Shown piece after piece: positions 62,588-64,000 of a stretch of 64,000 nucleotides of DNA (position 1 is its first letter; every line of letters starts with the position of its first letter). Below the pieces are notes generated by a model that had not been told where the DNA came from, did no database searches, and saw only the letters and a list, made by a program, of their open reading frames with translations. Source of the DNA: Bacteroidales bacterium (lineage in GTDB: Bacteria > Bacteroidota > Bacteroidia > Bacteroidales > P3); contig JAFVBF010000071.1 in assembly GCA_017480145.1 (NCBI GenBank), positions 23,906 through 87,905 on the forward strand. The letters are read 5' to 3'. Both the position numbers and the translations under genes were made by a program.

Positions 62588-64000
62588 CTATTTGCGCAAT
62601 GCCTCTATCTGTTCTCTGAGAGCGGCTATTTTGCTCTCTGCATCGTTTTTTTTCTTTCGTTCCAAAGCAACCACCTGTTCGGGTGCACCATTAATAAACT
62701 TCTCGTTGCCCAGTTTTTTCATCACGCTAAATAGAAATCCTTCGGCATACTTCAGTTCATCTTCCAGTTTCTTTAATTCTGCATCACGGTCAATGTTTAG
62801 ATTCATAGGAACATAGCATTCCATGGTGCCAACCATGAAACTGATGGCTCCTTCCAATTTCTCATTTACGTTTTCAATTTTTCCGACATTGCCAAGTTTG
62901 CGGATGATGCCGTAGAAAATCTCAGGAGCATTTCCTTTGAGGTAGAGGTCCAGCGATTCCTTGGGGGAAAGTCCCTTACTGTTTCTGAGATTGCGTACTC
63001 CGGCGATGACTTCCTGTGCTTGGGAACAGGTGTCCAATATGCGCTGGTCAAAGTATGCACTTATAGGCTGGCGTTGCAGCATGATGGTCTCATCCTCATT
63101 TCGTTCGCGAAGGGTATGCCATATCTCTTCGGTGACAAATGGCATGAATGGATGCAGGATGCACATCAAACGTTCAAATATGGAAAGGGTGCTCTCGTAT
63201 GTCTCGCTGTCCATGGCTTCACCATGTGCAGGTTTTATCATCTCAAGATACCATGAGCAGAAGTCATCCCATACCAGTTTATAGCTTTTCATTAGGGCTT
63301 CGCTGAGACGGTAGTTGTCAAAGTCGTGTTCAATGTCAGCCAACACGCAGGCCATCCGCTGTTCCATCCATTCTACGCTGATGCGGCAGTTTTCGTCCTG
63401 CTTTCCGCCGCCCACCTGCCAGCCTTTTACCAGCCGCAACGCATTCCATATCTTGTTTGCGAAATTGCGACCTTGTTCGCAGATGCTCTCGTCGAAAGGC
63501 AGGTCGTTCCCCGCTGGCGCAGTGAGCAGCATCCCCATACGGACTCCATCGGCCCCATATTGGTCTATCAGAGCGATGGGGTCTGGGCTATTGCCTAATG
63601 ATTTGGACATTTTGCGACCCAGTTTGTCTCTCACGATGCCTGTGAAATAGACATGCTTAAACGGAACCTCGTGGCGGTATTCATTGCCTGCCATAATCAT
63701 GCGGGCCACCCAGAAAAAGATAATGTCGGGAGCGGTAATGAGGTCGTCGGTTGGATAGTAGTAGTTTATCTCTTTGTTCTCTGGATTGAGGATGCCGTCA
63801 AACAGTGAGATAGGCCATAGCCAGCTGCTGAACCATGTGTCCAGCACATCCTCGTCTTGATGTAGGTCGTCCATTGTCTTCACGGCCTCAGGATATTTTT
63901 TCTGAGCTAATTGTAGGGCTTCCTCATCGGTGGCTGCCACAACAACCTCGGTGCGACCTTCCACATTCACATAGTAGGCAGGTATGCGCTGCCCCCACCA
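62588..64000 (-). CDS. valS: Valine--tRNA ligase, C-terminal part (5' end beyond window)
   Basis: The frame is open at the right edge, starting with WWGQRIPAYYVNVEG from the core domain; the N-terminus lies outside. The 470 visible residues include the editing/core junction DVLDTWFSSWLWP, the KMSKS loop in GRKMSKSLGNSPDP, the anticodon-binding helical domain and the C-terminal Val-RS coiled-coil arm (ELKKLEDELKYAEGFL ... KIAALREQIEAL). It charges tRNA-Val. Its transcript likely ends at the hairpin 118-158 bp downstream. Confidence 0.96.
   Translation of the reverse strand, partial: WWGQRIPAYYVNVEGRTEVVVAATDEEALQLAQKKYPEAVKTMDDLHQDEDVLDTWFSSWLWPISLFDGILNPENKEINYYYPTDDLITAPDIIFFWVARMIMAGNEYRHEVPFKHVYFTGIVRDKLGRKMSKSLGNSPDPIALIDQYGADGVRMGMLLTAPAGNDLPFDESICEQGRNFANKIWNALRLVKGWQVGGGKQDENCRISVEWMEQRMACVLADIEHDFDNYRLSEALMKSYKLVWDDFCSWYLEMIKPAHGEAMDSETYESTLSIFERLMCILHPFMPFVTEEIWHTLRERNEDETIMLQRQPISAYFDQRILDTCSQAQEVIAGVRNLRNSKGLSPKESLDLYLKGNAPEIFYGIIRKLGNVGKIENVNEKLEGAISFMVGTMECYVPMNLNIDRDAELKKLEDELKYAEGFLFSVMKKLGNEKFINGAPEQVVALERKKKNDAESKIAALREQIEALRK

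Noticed and set aside
1-64000. CRISPR array, tRNA or rRNA genes
   Set aside because: I looked for regular direct repeats with spacers, tRNA-like T-arm signatures and rRNA core sequences in the gaps and saw none; a covariance-model scan would be decisive.

Overview
The window looks like chromosomal housekeeping DNA from a member of the Bacteroidota, most likely order Bacteroidales. The evidence is the gene families (DUF3098, DUF3822, DUF4199, DUF5715, GldB-like, PorW/SprE-like, RprY-like regulator, ftsX-DUF3098-uppP-truB-queA order), the lack of Shine-Dalgarno sequences before most starts, and about a dozen intergenic copies of the Bacteroidota sigma-ABfr -7 box TAnnTTTG, often TACCTTTGC or TATCTTTGC. 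I cannot assign a genus. There is no rRNA, tRNA, CRISPR array, prophage or intact insertion sequence that I can see.

Layout. 1-3.2 kb (+): a truncated ThrE exporter, a DAACS symporter and an HD hydrolase. 3.5-7.2 kb (-): an AspT/YidE-type transporter and a long-chain acyl-CoA synthetase. 7.4-11.7 kb (+): a Trk potassium-uptake operon with one trkA, broken by an in-frame TAG, and two different trkH genes. 11.9-19.4 kb (+): a lipoprotein flavin reductase, a DUF349 protein, a GldB-like lipoprotein, an LtaS-like membrane transferase, a lipid kinase and a SUI1 factor. 19.5-31.8 kb (-): NlpC/P60 lipoprotein, FtsB/DivIC, lytic transglycosylase, Uup, RarA, QueA, TruB, UppP, DUF3098, FtsX, DnaN (frameshifted), a small lipoprotein and DapD. 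31.9-34.8 kb (+): a secreted protein and Dxs. 34.8-39.4 kb: an acyltransferase (-), a 40-residue lipoprotein (+) too short for ordinary gene calling, and PriA (-). 39.7-61 kb (+): a long co-directional run with glycosyltransferases, LepB, RadA, cyclophilin, an orphan response regulator, an MBL hydrolase, DUF4199, DUF5715, YchF, a PorW/SprE-like TPR lipoprotein, bactofilin, an APH-RapZ fusion, DUF3822, RsmD, PurC, CYTH and a YfcC carrier. 61.5-64 kb (-): a coupled CD225/DUF2752 pair, a repeat-rich gap and the C-terminal part of ValS.

Functionally, cell-envelope work dominates: isoprenoid and undecaprenyl supply (Dxs, UppP), peptidoglycan (DapD, lytic transglycosylase, NlpC/P60, FtsX, FtsB, possible M15-like DUF5715), lipid and glycan building (LtaS-like, DAG kinase-like, acyltransferase, three glycosyltransferases) and protein export (LepB, PorW-like, GldB-like). 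DNA maintenance is also well represented (DnaN, RarA, PriA, RadA).

The points most worth a second look are: the two broken conserved genes (an amber codon in trkA and a one-base deletion in dnaN), which may be sequence errors; a 41-bp inverted-repeat pair flanked by 18-bp direct repeats between the CD225 gene and valS, resembling a MITE or a regulatory hairpin pair; an orphan canonical promoter there that reads straight into a hairpin; the tiny lipoprotein with its own promoter and terminator; the lipidated flavin reductase; the kinase-RapZ fusion next to a bactofilin; and an M15-like zinc motif in the DUF5715 protein. I found no clear undescribed defence or mobile system.
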